This document shows positions 24,404 through 35,000 of a stretch of 64,000 nucleotides of DNA, one piece after another. The DNA comes from Heterostelium multicystogenum (taxonomy: Eukaryota; Evosea; Eumycetozoa; Acytosteliales; Acytosteliaceae). The translations under genes and the position numbers were made by a program. The stretch spans positions 37,757-101,756 of the forward strand of contig RCNN01000082.1 in assembly GCA_003667245.1 (NCBI GenBank), given 5' to 3'. The first letter of the stretch is position 1. Each line of letters begins with the position of its first letter. The notes beneath the pieces were generated by a model that saw nothing but the letters and a program-made list of their open reading frames with translations, did no database searches and had not been told where the DNA came from.

Positions 24404-25686
24404 TGTATTATATATATTTATTTGATTATTTATGATATGACTTTGAAGTGTTCATGCACCAGTTTATATAGTCAGTGGTAGACTAGCACCAACACTATCG
24501 ATTGCCTACGAGCAGCTTGGAGATGGATGGCTTACGAAATAAAATTTAAAAAATATTTATTTAAAAAGGTGGTGCAAATATAATGTTGTGATGTTGGTAG
24601 TTTGTGTATGGAAAGACTTGGCATCCAAACAGTTATGACGATCAGTGGGGCATATATCACTTAGTGGGCCAAAAACTTGAACAATCATGATCTTTCGTTT
24701 TGATTTTTTTAAATGCCCACCAAGGAATGTGTTTTTTTCGTAAAAAACGAATGTTCAAAATAAAAATTAAAGAATTTTCCAAAGAAAGCTCTGTGGATAC
24801 CGAAGCTAGTTATCCCCTTCAGACATCTTAATTTTATTAGATTCTTTAATGTTTCTTATAAAATCCTCATTTTTACATGGTTTCCACGTAAGATAGATAT
24901 TTTGATTTATATTGTTTTGAGCAATTGTTATCATTGAAGACCTAATTAGGTGGAAATATCCAAAGAAACAGAAATGTTGAATTACTTTTCTGGATACTTC
25001 TGACATTAGTTTTCTGTTTATCGTGCTTGTTCGATTTAAGGTAGATTATCTTTGAAATTTATCCTTGAACCTCATCAATTTAGATATTTTCTCCTATCTT
25101 TGATTGTTTTAAAATCCTACACGGTAATCCTTATAAACAATGAGACAAAAGGATAGTTCAAACAACTTTTCCTTTGAATAATTGATGTTAAAATCTTAAA
25201 AAAATAACCTATCTTTTTCTTTGGAAAAATCTTTTTAATCATCTGAGGTATCATCATAGTAATCATCAAATGTATAGATCTTCATGATTTGAAGATTACG
25301 ATTCTTATTATTTTAAGATTAAAGTAAAAGTGGTGAAGTTAATGAGTTACTTAGATTAACTTTTAATTAAATTTGTTTGAAGTAATATACAAGATTTGCT
25401 ACAAAATGATTATTGTTGTTGATGGAATTTATTAAATTAATGTTTATCAATTGGAAATAATAAGTCTGTCTGGAAAATCGAATTAATATACAAGAAGTAA
25501 ATTCTTTCATTGGTGTTAGAATTATTAAAGAGATGATTTTCCTAATATTATGAGAATATTCCATTTTAATTGATTCCATAATTTTTGGATTTCAACTTTT
25601 TGGTTCTAAATTGGACTAATTTAAATATTATAATTCTTCCTTAAAAAACAAAAAATTTAGATATTATTTCATTTTTCCTATATATT
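24404..25686. other. A/T-rich intergenic region, no gene seen
   Basis: About 1.28 kb between the protease start and tRNA-Leu. Short open frames at 24806-25006 and 25367-25579 (-) have no recognisable content and are not called. The protease promoter lies in the right-hand few hundred bases after 24404. Confidence 0.5.
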
Positions 25687-25766
25687 GCAAGCTTAGGAAA
25701 GTGGTTAAATCCGCTAGACTCAAGTTCTAGTCCGCAAGGTTCGTGAGTTCGAATCTCACAGCTTGC
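25687..25766 (+). tRNA. tRNA-Leu (CAA)
   Basis: Eighty bases fold as a type II tRNA: acceptor stem GCAAGCT/AGCTTGC, D-arm with GGTTAAATCC, anticodon stem CTAGA/TCTAG with loop CTCAAGT (anticodon CAA at 25721-25723), a long variable arm, and T-arm GTGAGTTCGAATCTCAC. No intron. A retroelement cluster lies immediately downstream. Confidence 0.95.
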
Positions 25767-25873
25767 AAATAATTTTATTAATATAGCACCTCATGCGGTA
25801 TTTTTTTAATAAATATGGTTGATCAGACCAATGTTTATTAAAGGTTATTCAACTCAACTAACTGAATCAAGTT

Positions 25874-26014
25874 CTAAATCAAGATAATAGATACACCTTA
25901 ATATTAGTTGATTGTAAATAGTGTATAAGTTAATCTTTATTTAAAACATACCTAAATCAAGATAATAGATACACCTTAATATTAGTTGATTGTAAATAGT
26001 GTATAAGTTAATCT
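25874..26014. repeat. 78-bp-period direct repeat downstream of tRNA-Leu
   Basis: Two identical copies of a 63-bp block beginning CTAAATCAAGATAATAGATA occur at 25874-25936 and 25952-26014, separated by a 15-bp spacer. They lie between tRNA-Leu and the retroelement ORF, in the position where 5' modules of tRNA-associated LINEs are found. Related degenerate text follows at about 27026-27130. Confidence 0.8.
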
Positions 26015-26059
26015 GATTTAGGTTTTCTGATTATTCGTTTTTGTAGATCGAAAATTATT

Positions 26060-26872
26060 TGAATTTTTATAAATTATTAAAATATTGCATTGTTGTTACA
26101 TTTTAACCATTGGTGTTTTCTTCGCCCACGCTCTCCCCATTAACCATCTTAGAGAAGAGCATAGCTGTGTCCTGTGTGGTCTTTCTATAGACTCAAAGCC
26201 TTATGACCATTATTTCTTTGGTTGCAATGCTCTTTTTTGGGTTAACTTTACTATCAAAAATCAAGAATCTATATAGAAGATATTGCGGTTACAATCTCCT
26301 AAACTGGTCAATCACTAACATCTCATTTTTAAATACCAAATCAGGTAAGAGAACCAAATTGCCATTCCTGCATCTGACCGCGTGCATCATCAGAGCCATG
26401 TGGAGAGTGGTGTCCAACAATCTGTATGGTGATAAGACAATTGACTTCACTAACATTCCTAAGTTGTCTAGCAAGTACTATAAAAACTTGGTTGTAAATA
26501 ATTACCATAAGCTCTGTTTATCGCTGACTTCCAAAGGGACTGCTAAATCAGCCACCACCGTTGCTGTCAATGAGTTCAAAAAAAGACTGGAACATATTCA
26601 CCATCTCTGGTTGCGATATCCCCAATCTGGTGCTTCCGCGTTCATTTATAGATTAATATTTCATTTGGATATGAATACAAAACACAAAAACAACAAAAAA
26701 AATGGAAAATAGGAAAAGTAAAAAAAAAACAATAATATATTTCGGACAATCACGACTGTCCCTTTGTGTCGTGAATATATATATATATAGAACACTGTGA
26801 GGTTCTGACCCTCATCATTTATTAATTAATAAATTATGATCACCTGGATGATTAAAAAAAAAAAAAAAAATA
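26060..26872 (+). mobile_element. 5'-truncated LINE-type retroelement, 3' end of ORF2 plus poly(A)
   Basis: Open frames at 26085-26276 and 26203-26712 (one frame change) encode the C-terminal end of a non-LTR reverse transcriptase ORF2. The zinc-binding motif HSCVLCGLS...YDHYFFGC is followed by a tail ending near 26712. Then come a 3' UTR and an A-run near 26854-26870. The element lies about 300 bp downstream of tRNA-Leu on the same strand, as expected for the TRE class of tRNA-gene-targeted dictyostelid LINEs. No reverse transcriptase core or endonuclease remains, so it is dead on its own. Confidence 0.75.
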
Positions 26873-27189
26873 CTGATCAGGTATACTAATTATTAAAGGT
26901 ACTCAAATAATGAACTATTCACAGTTAGTTATATATTCAAAACTAGAGTAAATAGTAAAATCAATGATCGTTCGTTTTTATGGCAATTCTGCCGAATCAA
27001 AACTCACTTCATTATAAAATAATAGGTTGATCAGACCTATTGTTATTAAAAGTTACAACTCAAACTAAACTCTGTAAATCAGATATGATACACAAGTTAG
27101 ATAATTCTATAATTGTATCAAATTAAATCTGAAGAAAACCCACAATAATCAAGGGTGTTAAAATAACGAAAAATTTGTAGTGTTCCTAT
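26873..27189. other. degenerate retroelement-associated sequence
   Basis: Contains diverged versions of the text seen just 3' of tRNA-Leu: TGATCAG followed by ATTATTAAAGG at 26875 and 27028, like 25819. This suggests fragments of the upstream module of the same element family. No gene is seen. Confidence 0.45.
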
Positions 27190-27480
27190 TTTTCCCCATG
27201 TACTTCCCAAACACCTGGTTCCAGTGAACCCATGTACTTTCAAGTCTGTAGGTTCTGACCCTCACCATTTATTAATTATTTAATAAATTATGATCACCTG
27301 GATGATTAAAAAAAAAAAAAAACAAAGTCTTTATGATACCATCCCGCCATGAAGAATATGTAAATTGACAAGCGAAGCCCTCAACTACTTAAACCATTGG
27401 TGTACTCTTAAAATGTTTTGTCGCTTCGAAATACTTAACAGTCCACTGTTGAAACACCTTGCTCCAAATAATAATAGGCA
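27190..27480. repeat. dispersed repeat, copy 1, split by a LINE 3' end
   Basis: The parts 27190-27249 and 27333-27480 match an uninterrupted copy at 30545-30739, with two to four mismatches in the right part. On the minus strand the right part reads as a short protein-like stretch (WSKVFQQWTVKYFEAT), interrupted by one stop here but open in copy 2. It may be a gene-derived or transposon-derived fragment; I do not recognise it. Confidence 0.8.
27250..27324 (+). mobile_element. very short LINE 3' end with poly(A), nested
   Basis: About 58 bp of the LINE 3' UTR (from GGTTCTGACCCTCACCATTT to CACCTGGATGATT) followed by a run of about 14 A. It is flanked by a near-duplicate of the target (AAGTCTGT left, AAGTCTTT right). 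It interrupts the dispersed repeat, whose empty version is at 30583-30600. Confidence 0.8.
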
Positions 27481-27519
27481 GTCATGACTCTATAAAATGA
27501 TGGTCATCACAAAAAAAAA

Positions 27520-27990
27520 AACAAATTTGCCCACTCCCACCCCATAAACCATCTCAGAACCAAATTGCCATTCCTGAATTTAACTGCGTGAATAATCAGA
27601 GCCATGTGGAGAGTGGTGTCCAACAATCTATATGGTGACAAGACACTTGACTTCACAAATATTCCCTAGTTGTTTGCCAAGTACTATAAAGACTTGGTTG
27701 TAAACTATTACCATAAGCTCTGCTTGTAGTTGGCATCCAGAGATACTACAGAATCAGCCACCACCACTGCTGTCAATGATTTCAATAAGGATTGGAACCT
27801 ATTCCCCATCCCTGATTGCGATATCCCCGATGTGGTAGTCCCGTGTTCATTAGTAGATTAATTTTTCATTTGGTATGTATACAAAATACAAAATCAACAA
27901 AAATCGGAATTTAGGAAAAGAAAAAAATATATCTGACAATCACGACTGTCTTCTTTGTGTCGGGAAATATATATATATAGAACAATGTGA
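27520..27990 (+). pseudogene. second decayed LINE ORF2 3' end
   Basis: Matches 26120-26790, but about 200 bp are missing internally: CCATAAACCATCTCAG is joined directly to AACCAAATTGCC. It carries in-frame stops such as TAG in CCCTAGTTG. Its 3' UTR (GACAATCACGACTGTC) is followed by the same (TA)n and AGAACA text. An older copy than the one at 26060. Confidence 0.75.
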
Positions 27991-28163
27991 AGTTCTGTGA
28001 ATTTTTGAAAGGATGATTCGATGAATGGTGCTAAAATGGTGATATCTATACTTTTGAAGAGAAGATGATCCTCTATAATTTTTTTGCAATGCAAAACCAA
28101 TTAAAGGAGAAACAAAAAAGTGTCTGAAGTAGATATTGTCAGTCCTAAACAGAGGGAGACATC

Positions 28164-28637
28164 ATGGGCAGGCTTCTCAGCACTCCTCAAAGCAACACTG
28201 TCGAGACGTCCAATCATGTAAGATGGCAGCTTGATTCTGTGTCGTTCAACGCAGGACCATTCATTAACAATCCTGTTCTCTTCAGATTGTCACCCAACTA
28301 CTGATTTCAGATCGAGAATGCATTCCTTGAGCTTCAGCTCATGAACACAGATCCAAACAACGCAGTCACTCCTTGCATAGGTCCTTATCTCATCGATCGA
28401 ATCGAGATTGGAGTGAATGGTGATCCTTATCCAGTGTAGACCATCTCTTCTGATTGGTTGTATAGCAAGCTTCAGTTCTACCAGAGAGAGACTGTCAACA
28501 CACTTGCAGCATTCAATACTCTCAATCTAGACCCTACAGCGTACGCAAATCCTTCACCAATTGCTCCAGGAGAGTCAATGCATGTCCCTCCCACTTACAC
28601 TCTCTTCTTACCAATCAATCCACAGACAATACCTTGA
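28164..28637 (+). pseudogene. broken capsid-like reading frame (candidate double-jelly-roll major capsid protein, N-terminal part)
   Basis: From ATG 28164 one frame stays meaningful for 157 codons to TGA 28635, interrupted only by TGA at 28302 and TAG at 28437. Between the stops it reads as a folded beta-rich protein: FINNPVLFRLSP, FQIENAFLELQL, YLIDRIEIGVNG, DWLYSKLQFYQRE, then TYTLFLPIN. The order hydrophobic strands, then an RIEI-x-VNG type strand, then LFLPI recalls the first jelly roll of Polinton-like virus/virophage major capsid proteins. Codons are C/G-ending, unlike nearby DNA. Full capsid proteins are several hundred residues, so this is truncated and dead. Identification is by pattern only; another viral or cellular beta-sandwich protein is possible. 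Confidence 0.4.
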
Positions 28638-28824
28638 GATGTGGGGGTGAAGTGTTGTCATCCATTTGTTGGTTCTTTTCTAACACAAATGATATCACTA
28701 TAAATTAAATTTTGAAAAACATTCGTATCATTCTCTCATATAGATATATATATGTATATATCTCTTCCTCCTTCCTTTATCTATTCACCTGTTATTTGTT
28801 GTGAGACCTCATAATCAAATCATT

Positions 28825-30166
28825 ATGGCCGATGTAGTTGGAGGTGATGATACCTCCTCTCATTCGAGGGCACACAAGAGATCCCAGACAAATCAAGGGG
28901 ATGCCAAAGCAAAGCATCAGAAGAAGACTTACACTGGCCCCGCTTCACCATCTTTATCAACGACATCATCGTCATCTTTATCATCATCCACATCACTTGC
29001 ATTAGATTCAGAGCCTGATCCAATACTTGATATCGTCTACAACATCCCTTCATCCACCTCGAATGAACCTTTAGCAACAATGCCAACAGCAGTGATTGCA
29101 CCTCCAACGTTGACAGGTCCATGGATCCCAGACAGAGTTGAACAACTTCAAATTGTTGGTAGTAACAACTATACTCAAACATTTGTTCTCATTTACTTAC
29201 TCTTTCTAACTCACATAACACCAGCACTTCCTTCCTGTTGTACAGAATCTTCAAGAAGATGATGTGTCCAGTCTGCCCGATCGTTTTGTCCTTGAGGAGA
29301 ATGTCTCAAAAGATGTCTTTCTCGACTATGAGAGACGCAACCCAAAAGTCAAGCTCCAGTATGACAACGGAACGGTGTACATCACGCAGCTCTACCAGTC
29401 AAGCGTTCATGAGCAGATCGCCACATGGGTCAAGGATGACATCACTGAGGGTCGTCGCGCTCACTTGCTTGGACAACAAGGAAGAATGATGGATGTCACG
29501 CCGGCCATTCGTTACATGCCCGACAATTGTGTCATTCCAAGAAGAAGACCCAATCCTGTTGCTGGAGGACTCCTGCCCTCCAGTCCAGTGAACTCACCAT
29601 TCCCTACAGTCATTATCGAAGTTGGTGTGCACTTCTCAGATCTTCGCAGCCTCCACCGTCGAGCTGTCAACTACCTCGGACCAACTACAGACATCCAGTA
29701 TGTGATCAGCATCAAGCTCTTCCCTCGGTATCCAAATCAGAATCTCGTAGGCGGCCATCCTGGACCAACAACCTTCTGTGCGCTGGCTCTCTTGTACCAC
29801 AGAGGTGCTTTTCAAAACCCAATCCGACCGATCAGGGTTGTATCGTTTGGTACACGACCTCTCACCGGTACATCATTGGGACAGATTCGGCAAGCTCCTG
29901 GCGCAATATGGCCAATGGGAGTCCCAGATGCCTCGATACATGGCTACAGATATCCATTGGCCAACCATCCATATGTTGCAGCACTACCCGCGGTTGCTCC
30001 ATATCTGCTCCAACTTCAAAGTGCCGATATCTTCAATGGATGCATTCCTGCTGGAGTCCCTCCTGGCATTCCTCCTACAATCGACATCGACTTGATATCC
30101 TTCAGAAATATGATTGATGAGGTTCCAAACTTTCACGACGGATTTTTGACATTCACCAATCAGTAA
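28825..30166 (+). CDS. candidate PD-(D/E)XK (Uma2/DUF820-like) protein with Ser/Thr-rich N-terminus
   Basis: Exon 1 starts at ATG 28825 (MADVVGGDDTSSHS) and is Ser/Thr/Pro-rich. An intron of about 70 bp (near 29155-29224) joins it to a 300-residue frame ending at 30166; the exact donor is uncertain. The second part has RYMPDNCVIPRR, then PTVIIEVGVHFSDLRSL and IQYVISIKLFP, like the Asp...Glu-x-x core of Uma2-type putative endonucleases. The Lys/Gln of the classic motif is not obvious, so activity is doubtful. Codons are C/G-ending and amino-acid use is unlike the flanking genes, suggesting transfer or viral origin. It lies 190 bp downstream of the capsid-like relic, on the same strand. Confidence 0.6.
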
Positions 30167-30341
30167 AAAAACAAAAAAATAAAATTATCAAGTATATCAA
30201 TCTTATAATAGTCAGATGAGGTCTCTTCCTTTGATCGGTTTGATTTTGGAAAACAGGCTATATTTTTTTTTTTTTTTGAGAGAAAACAGGCTATATTGAA
30301 AATTTAATAATTATAGGAAAAAAGAAAATTTCAACCAAAAT

Positions 30342-30412
30342 GGTGACATAGCTCAGTGGTAGAGTAGAGGACTGCAAATCCTTTGGTCGAGAGTTCAATC
30401 CTCTCTGTTACC
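30342..30412 (+). tRNA. tRNA-Cys (GCA)
   Basis: Seventy-one bases fold as a tRNA: acceptor GGTGACA/TGTTACC, D-arm TAGCTCAGTGGTAGAG, anticodon loop CTGCAAA (anticodon GCA at 30374-30376), T-arm GAGAGTTCAATCCTCTC. No intron and no encoded CCA. Confidence 0.93.
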
Positions 30413-30467
30413 TTTATAAGGCTCAATCCCCGCAAGCAATACATTTAATTTCAATTTTTTTTTTGCC

Positions 30468-30545
30468 CAAGGCAGAATAGCTGATGTGGTATGGTAGTCT
30501 GCTTGTGACGCCTTGGGTCGTGGGTTCGAATCCCGGGTTTTCCAG
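30468..30545 (+). other. tRNA-derived (degenerate His-like) sequence
   Basis: A perfect B-box-like T-arm (GTGGGTTCGAATCCCGGG) and a GTG triplet in anticodon position (CTTGTGACG) are present. The acceptor ends do not pair and the anticodon stem is poor. It directly abuts the dispersed repeat, so it is either a decayed tRNA gene or the head of a SINE-like element. Confidence 0.5.
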
Positions 30546-30739
30546 TTTTTCCCCATACACTTCAAGTGAACCCATGTACTTTCAAGTCTGTATGATACCA
30601 TCCCGCCATGAAGAATATGTAAATTGACAAGCGAAGCCCTCAACTACGTAAACCATTGGTGTACTCTTAAAATCTTCTGTCGCTTCGAAATACTTAACAG
30701 TCCACTGTTGAAACACCTTGCTCCAAATAATAATAGGCA
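30545..30739. repeat. dispersed repeat, copy 2 (uninterrupted)
   Basis: Starts at TTTTTCCCCATACACTTC and ends at AATAATAATAGGCA. It matches copy 1 (27190-27480), but CAAGTCTGT runs straight into ATGATACC with no LINE insertion. It ends 37 bp from the stop codon of the GFA-family gene. Confidence 0.8.
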
Positions 30740-30775
30740 AAGTGTTAGAATGATTAAGTAAATTAATGATTTTAT

Positions 30776-31400
30776 TTATAAATGTTTGGTAACTGCTGGT
30801 GATGACATCCAATCGTTGTCTTTACCATTGCAGAAATTGACAGGTAGCGCAGCGAGTTGTTCAGGTGTAAGATCATCAATAACATTTACACAAACTGAAA
30901 TAAATTCACCTAGACCTTCAATATTACAGTCAGCAAACATTGAAATTCCACAGGTCTTCAGTGAATTAATTATAAAAGTTAGTTATCAATCAAATGAAAA
31001 ACTTTCCGAATACTAATTCTTCATCACCACCACTCTCTTCTAACTATCATTAACCTCCACCTCAATCAATTCACAAATTACCTTGCAGAAATTGTGCTTT
31101 ACACCATGACTACCAAATGTGTATACAGAGTTGGCAGAGACATCAGTTGTTTGCTTAAAGTGCTCCTTGTTCTCAACAACAAAGCACCAATGACGTTGCT
31201 TTAAGCAAATAGAACCTATTTTGGTCAGGGATTTGTCAATCAGTTTTGTTTTATGTTTTACTTTATAATGTAAAATCTGAATACATACAATTACACTTGG
31301 AGGATGGTTGATTTTGTAAGTCTAATTGTACAGTAAATTTAATTGCACCGCAGTGACAACTACCATTATATGTTTGTAATCCAGTTGCTAATGTTTCCAT
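30776..31400 (-). CDS. GFA/CENP-V family zinc-binding protein
   Basis: Three exons (31289-31400, 31082-31215, 30776-30955) join in phase to a 141-residue protein. Zinc ligands of the GFA fold are visible: GSCHCGAIKF near residue 14, KCNCSIC across the first junction, and NFCKTCGISMF across the second. Length and motifs match the small GFA domain shared by glutathione-dependent formaldehyde-activating enzymes and CENP-V-like proteins. The first lineage acts in formaldehyde-glutathione chemistry. Which role applies here cannot be told, and most family members lack demonstrated activity. Confidence 0.88.
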
Positions 31401-32000
31401 AATATTTATTTGTATAGTTACTTATTTGTTCAAAATGTTTTTTGATTGATGTTCAGTTTCAAACACTGTTGTTTTGATGATATTTATAGACATTTTCGAA
31501 ATTTTTAGTTTTAAAAAGGAAAATTATCAAGGGAAAAAAATGGGGGTATGAAAGTGAGACAAGTGTCAATCATAATCTGCAAAATCAATTTTGCAAACAT
31601 AATTTCCAAGAAATCAACAGACCAAAATATAACCTGGTTTTTTATTATTTTTTTATGATAGAAATATCTTATACATCAGACAGTTTATAATAAAATAACT
31701 AAGAGTAAATTTCTAATAATAGACAATGACAATAAGATCATACAAAATTACAAAATCCAATCAAATCAGCAAGATTTAAGATCATGTTGGTAGACAGTTT
31801 ATATAAAAGCTAAAAGGTAATGAATGATCCTTTTAATAAGGTGTTTTTTTTTCTTGAAAAGAATATGCTTATAAAAATGAAAAAGAAACAACCAAACCTG
31901 TCAAACTCTAAGCGAATAAATAAATAATTTTAAATAGATATTCATATGAATCGGATACCTTAAATTTATTGGTGTATTTATTTTGGTTTGAAAGTAACAT
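31401..32000. other. intergenic, no gene seen
   Basis: About 600 bp, A/T-rich, containing the promoter of the GFA-family gene on its left and the 3' flank of the TIG/DNase II gene on its right. No repeat or RNA gene recognised. Confidence 0.5.
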
Positions 32001-35000
32001 TTATTGTTTGGGTAAACTAAAGAAATTTGATGGTTGTCCGTCAATAAAAATTTGAACAGTGTTGGGCATAGAGTTGATACCGCATTCAAAGATGGTGCTG
32101 TTTATGAATATTGGATCACATTTCTCAGTATAGTTATCATAGTTGAGGTTGACATATGTGGTGGTGGGGTCGAAAGAAACACCAAGGTCAACTGGCACAA
32201 AGTTGGTACCATAGAATTGGAGTAGATTTCCGTAGATTGTCTCGAATGAACTGATTCTTGGTAGCATATAGGAAATTGAATTGCGTCCAAGATCAATGGA
32301 TTGGCCAGAAACAGCACCAGTAATATTAAAATGGTTCCAATGCCTGGCGGGATATAGCATTCGATAAAGTAATCAAAAGATGTGCAATCTATTTCACTTT
32401 TTGCAAATGTGAAGTAGATTTCACTTGAGGAGAAACTTAAACCATAACCATATATTTGAATCAGTCCTCCAGTGGTTTGAACCAATGTATTGTTGAAAAG
32501 AGATACCACTGGTGGAAGGTAGGTAAACTGACCTTCGACCGACTGATCACCGGCTTGAATCTGCAATGGTTGTGTAAGGGTATCGTATTCTAAGGTAAAA
32601 GTAATTTCTTCGTTGGTGAAGTTGCTAATCTCAACTAGGTTATCACCGATATAGACAAGTGGTGGTAAATCGGTATCTTCAGCATTACCAAATCCATTAC
32701 CAAGCACCACAATTACATCGTTAGGGTCGCCTGATCCGGGAACGAATGCATTGATTTGTAGACCACTGAAGTCAATCGATTGTGAGTCAACCGTTGCAAC
32801 TGTGTAGCTTGAAGATTGGCCATCGACAGAGACTGTAATAGATCTATGGTCACCGATAGCAGATGGAGTTAAGCATGCAATTAAAGTCGATGAAATTCCA
32901 AGAATAGGAGAACACTCAAGTCTGCCATCAATAAGTACCTTTACCTTGCTGGCATTGTCACCAAAGTTCGAACCGGCAATGGTCAAAATATCACTTCCAT
33001 AGCTCTCAATGATTTTTGGAGTAATATCTGAAATCGATGGTGCATCATATGAGTAATAGAATTTCGTTCTTTGGATATTGTATATGGTTTCGTCATCGTA
33101 TATTTGGATGAGGTTATTCTTTCCGGTTCCTTGGGGAATTTTACACTCCAATTTAGTTGATGAGATTAATTGGTAGTTTGGCATGCAGAGTCACCAATTG
33201 CAATGGACATGGTAGCATCGAACCTAATTCCATTGAGGGTGATCTTATTTCCACCGTCGGTGCTTCCATTAAGCGTGTCTACTGAAGTAATTATAGGTCC
33301 AACTTCTTTGCATATTGACGTGTAGGGTCCATAGTAGAAAATAACGTAGGCTGTCAATTGGATGTCGCATATTTTCGAGTTAATTGTGGATATCATCATA
33401 CCACCACCATCTGGAATACGATCTTCGAAACCATAGGGACTAGGAATATAATAGAGCTCAAAGTCGCCGAATGACTTCTTACTTGCAACGCTGCTGGTCA
33501 TGCTACTTTCAAGGACATAGGTAATTGAAACAATCGAGAGCGGAGACAGCAGAGTATATCTCTTTCTCTCTGAGTCGGGGACTGGTTCAACACCAATATC
33601 AATTTGATAGCCAATCAAGTCACGATTGATATCATCGATATATTTGAGGGGCTGATGATAGATTTCGTCAATTGGGTCCAATACTAATACCTTGATTGCT
33701 TGGTTCAGTTTGTAAATAGTAATCCATTTGTCGAGAGCTTTCTCCAACTTTTCTTGCTCATAGGGGGTGAGTGAGGCCATGCTAGTTTCATTCATTGTTA
33801 GCTTCAATGAACGAAGAAGTTGTTCAATACCAGTTTTAAGTGATCGCTCACTTTGGAGAAGAAGTCTTCGATTTGCAGTAATTGGTGCCTCTATTGTTTG
33901 CAGAAGTCTTGATTGGAAGTTATCATTAGATCCGACTTTCATCAGAATAACATTGCCATATGGATCCACCTTTTGTTTTGGAGCAGGTGGCTTTATAACA
34001 TAGTTATTGATGAGAATATTCTTGAAGTTGGTCTCGGTCCTGTATTTCTTGTTCACAAGACGGGCAAAGTCCTCCATCGAGTTCACACCGCTATTTCGAC
34101 GAGTCTTGATCAATAGCTTGATTAAATATTCAACTGGAATTCTATCTGAATTGTCGATTCTATTCAGTCTTGAACCTAATCCATCTGAATAAGTAACACT
34201 CATCCAATCCCAGCAGCTGCAGCTGATCTTCTTGTCATTGCATCGTTGCTTGGACTGTCCATTGATTTATCACTATTGAAGGGTATTAAAGTTAGTATTT
34301 ATTCTCAAAGTTAGCATACAATGTTGAATAGTTACTCTGAATAATCTTCAATATTAAGGAAGTCCTCAAATACTTCACCGAAACAATTTTCAAAGCTAGC
34401 ATCTTTACCAAGGTATAGGCTCTATAGTGATAATGAAATAACATTATATATTAATGAAATGAAACATAATATTGTTGGATAGTTGATCTTACATTATAAA
34501 GCTTCTTGGAAATAGCTAAAATGACTCCATTTGCCCAGTTTGGAGTGTTTGGACCGATGCTGTAGAGGAGAGTATCCTCTGCTGGGGCACCGCCTTGATA
34601 ATAGATGTAGTGAAGTGTCATAAAGTATGCAACTTCTTCCTTACACAAATCATCAGTCAAACGAATGATAAAAGGAGGCTGGAAGCGTGCCGATAAAATG
34701 GTACCTCCATTGTCAACCATAAAACTGATAGGTCTTTCTCTTGGCGTTGGGGAGCAATGTCATAAACTCAGATACAAATTGCAGTAGCATGAAGTCCTTG
34801 TTGACATTAAGATTATAGGTCCTCAGAGTTTGTACATCTCCATATGTTGGTAGGAATGTTGCTGGGAAGTCTGGTATAGTATAGCCAAGTGGCACATCAT
34901 GTTCGATTTCGGTTACCCGAGCATTCTCTTTCGAGCAGCTGGTAATTGCTGCGTCGTATGCGCAAATTGTTCCAATGAGATTATCGAAGGCATGGTAATG

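Noticed and set aside
26878..27030. Possible additional tRNA near the LINE cluster
   Set aside because: No T-arm or acceptor pairing could be found; only retroelement-related text.
28164..28637. Stops in the capsid-like frame explained by an alternative genetic code or readthrough
   Set aside because: All neighbouring genes use TAA/TAG/TGA as normal stops, and two different stop codons are involved; inactivating mutation is simpler.
30395..30643. Minus-strand frame containing RDSNPRP-like text
   Set aside because: This peptide arises from translating a tRNA T-arm on the reverse strand; it is not a gene.
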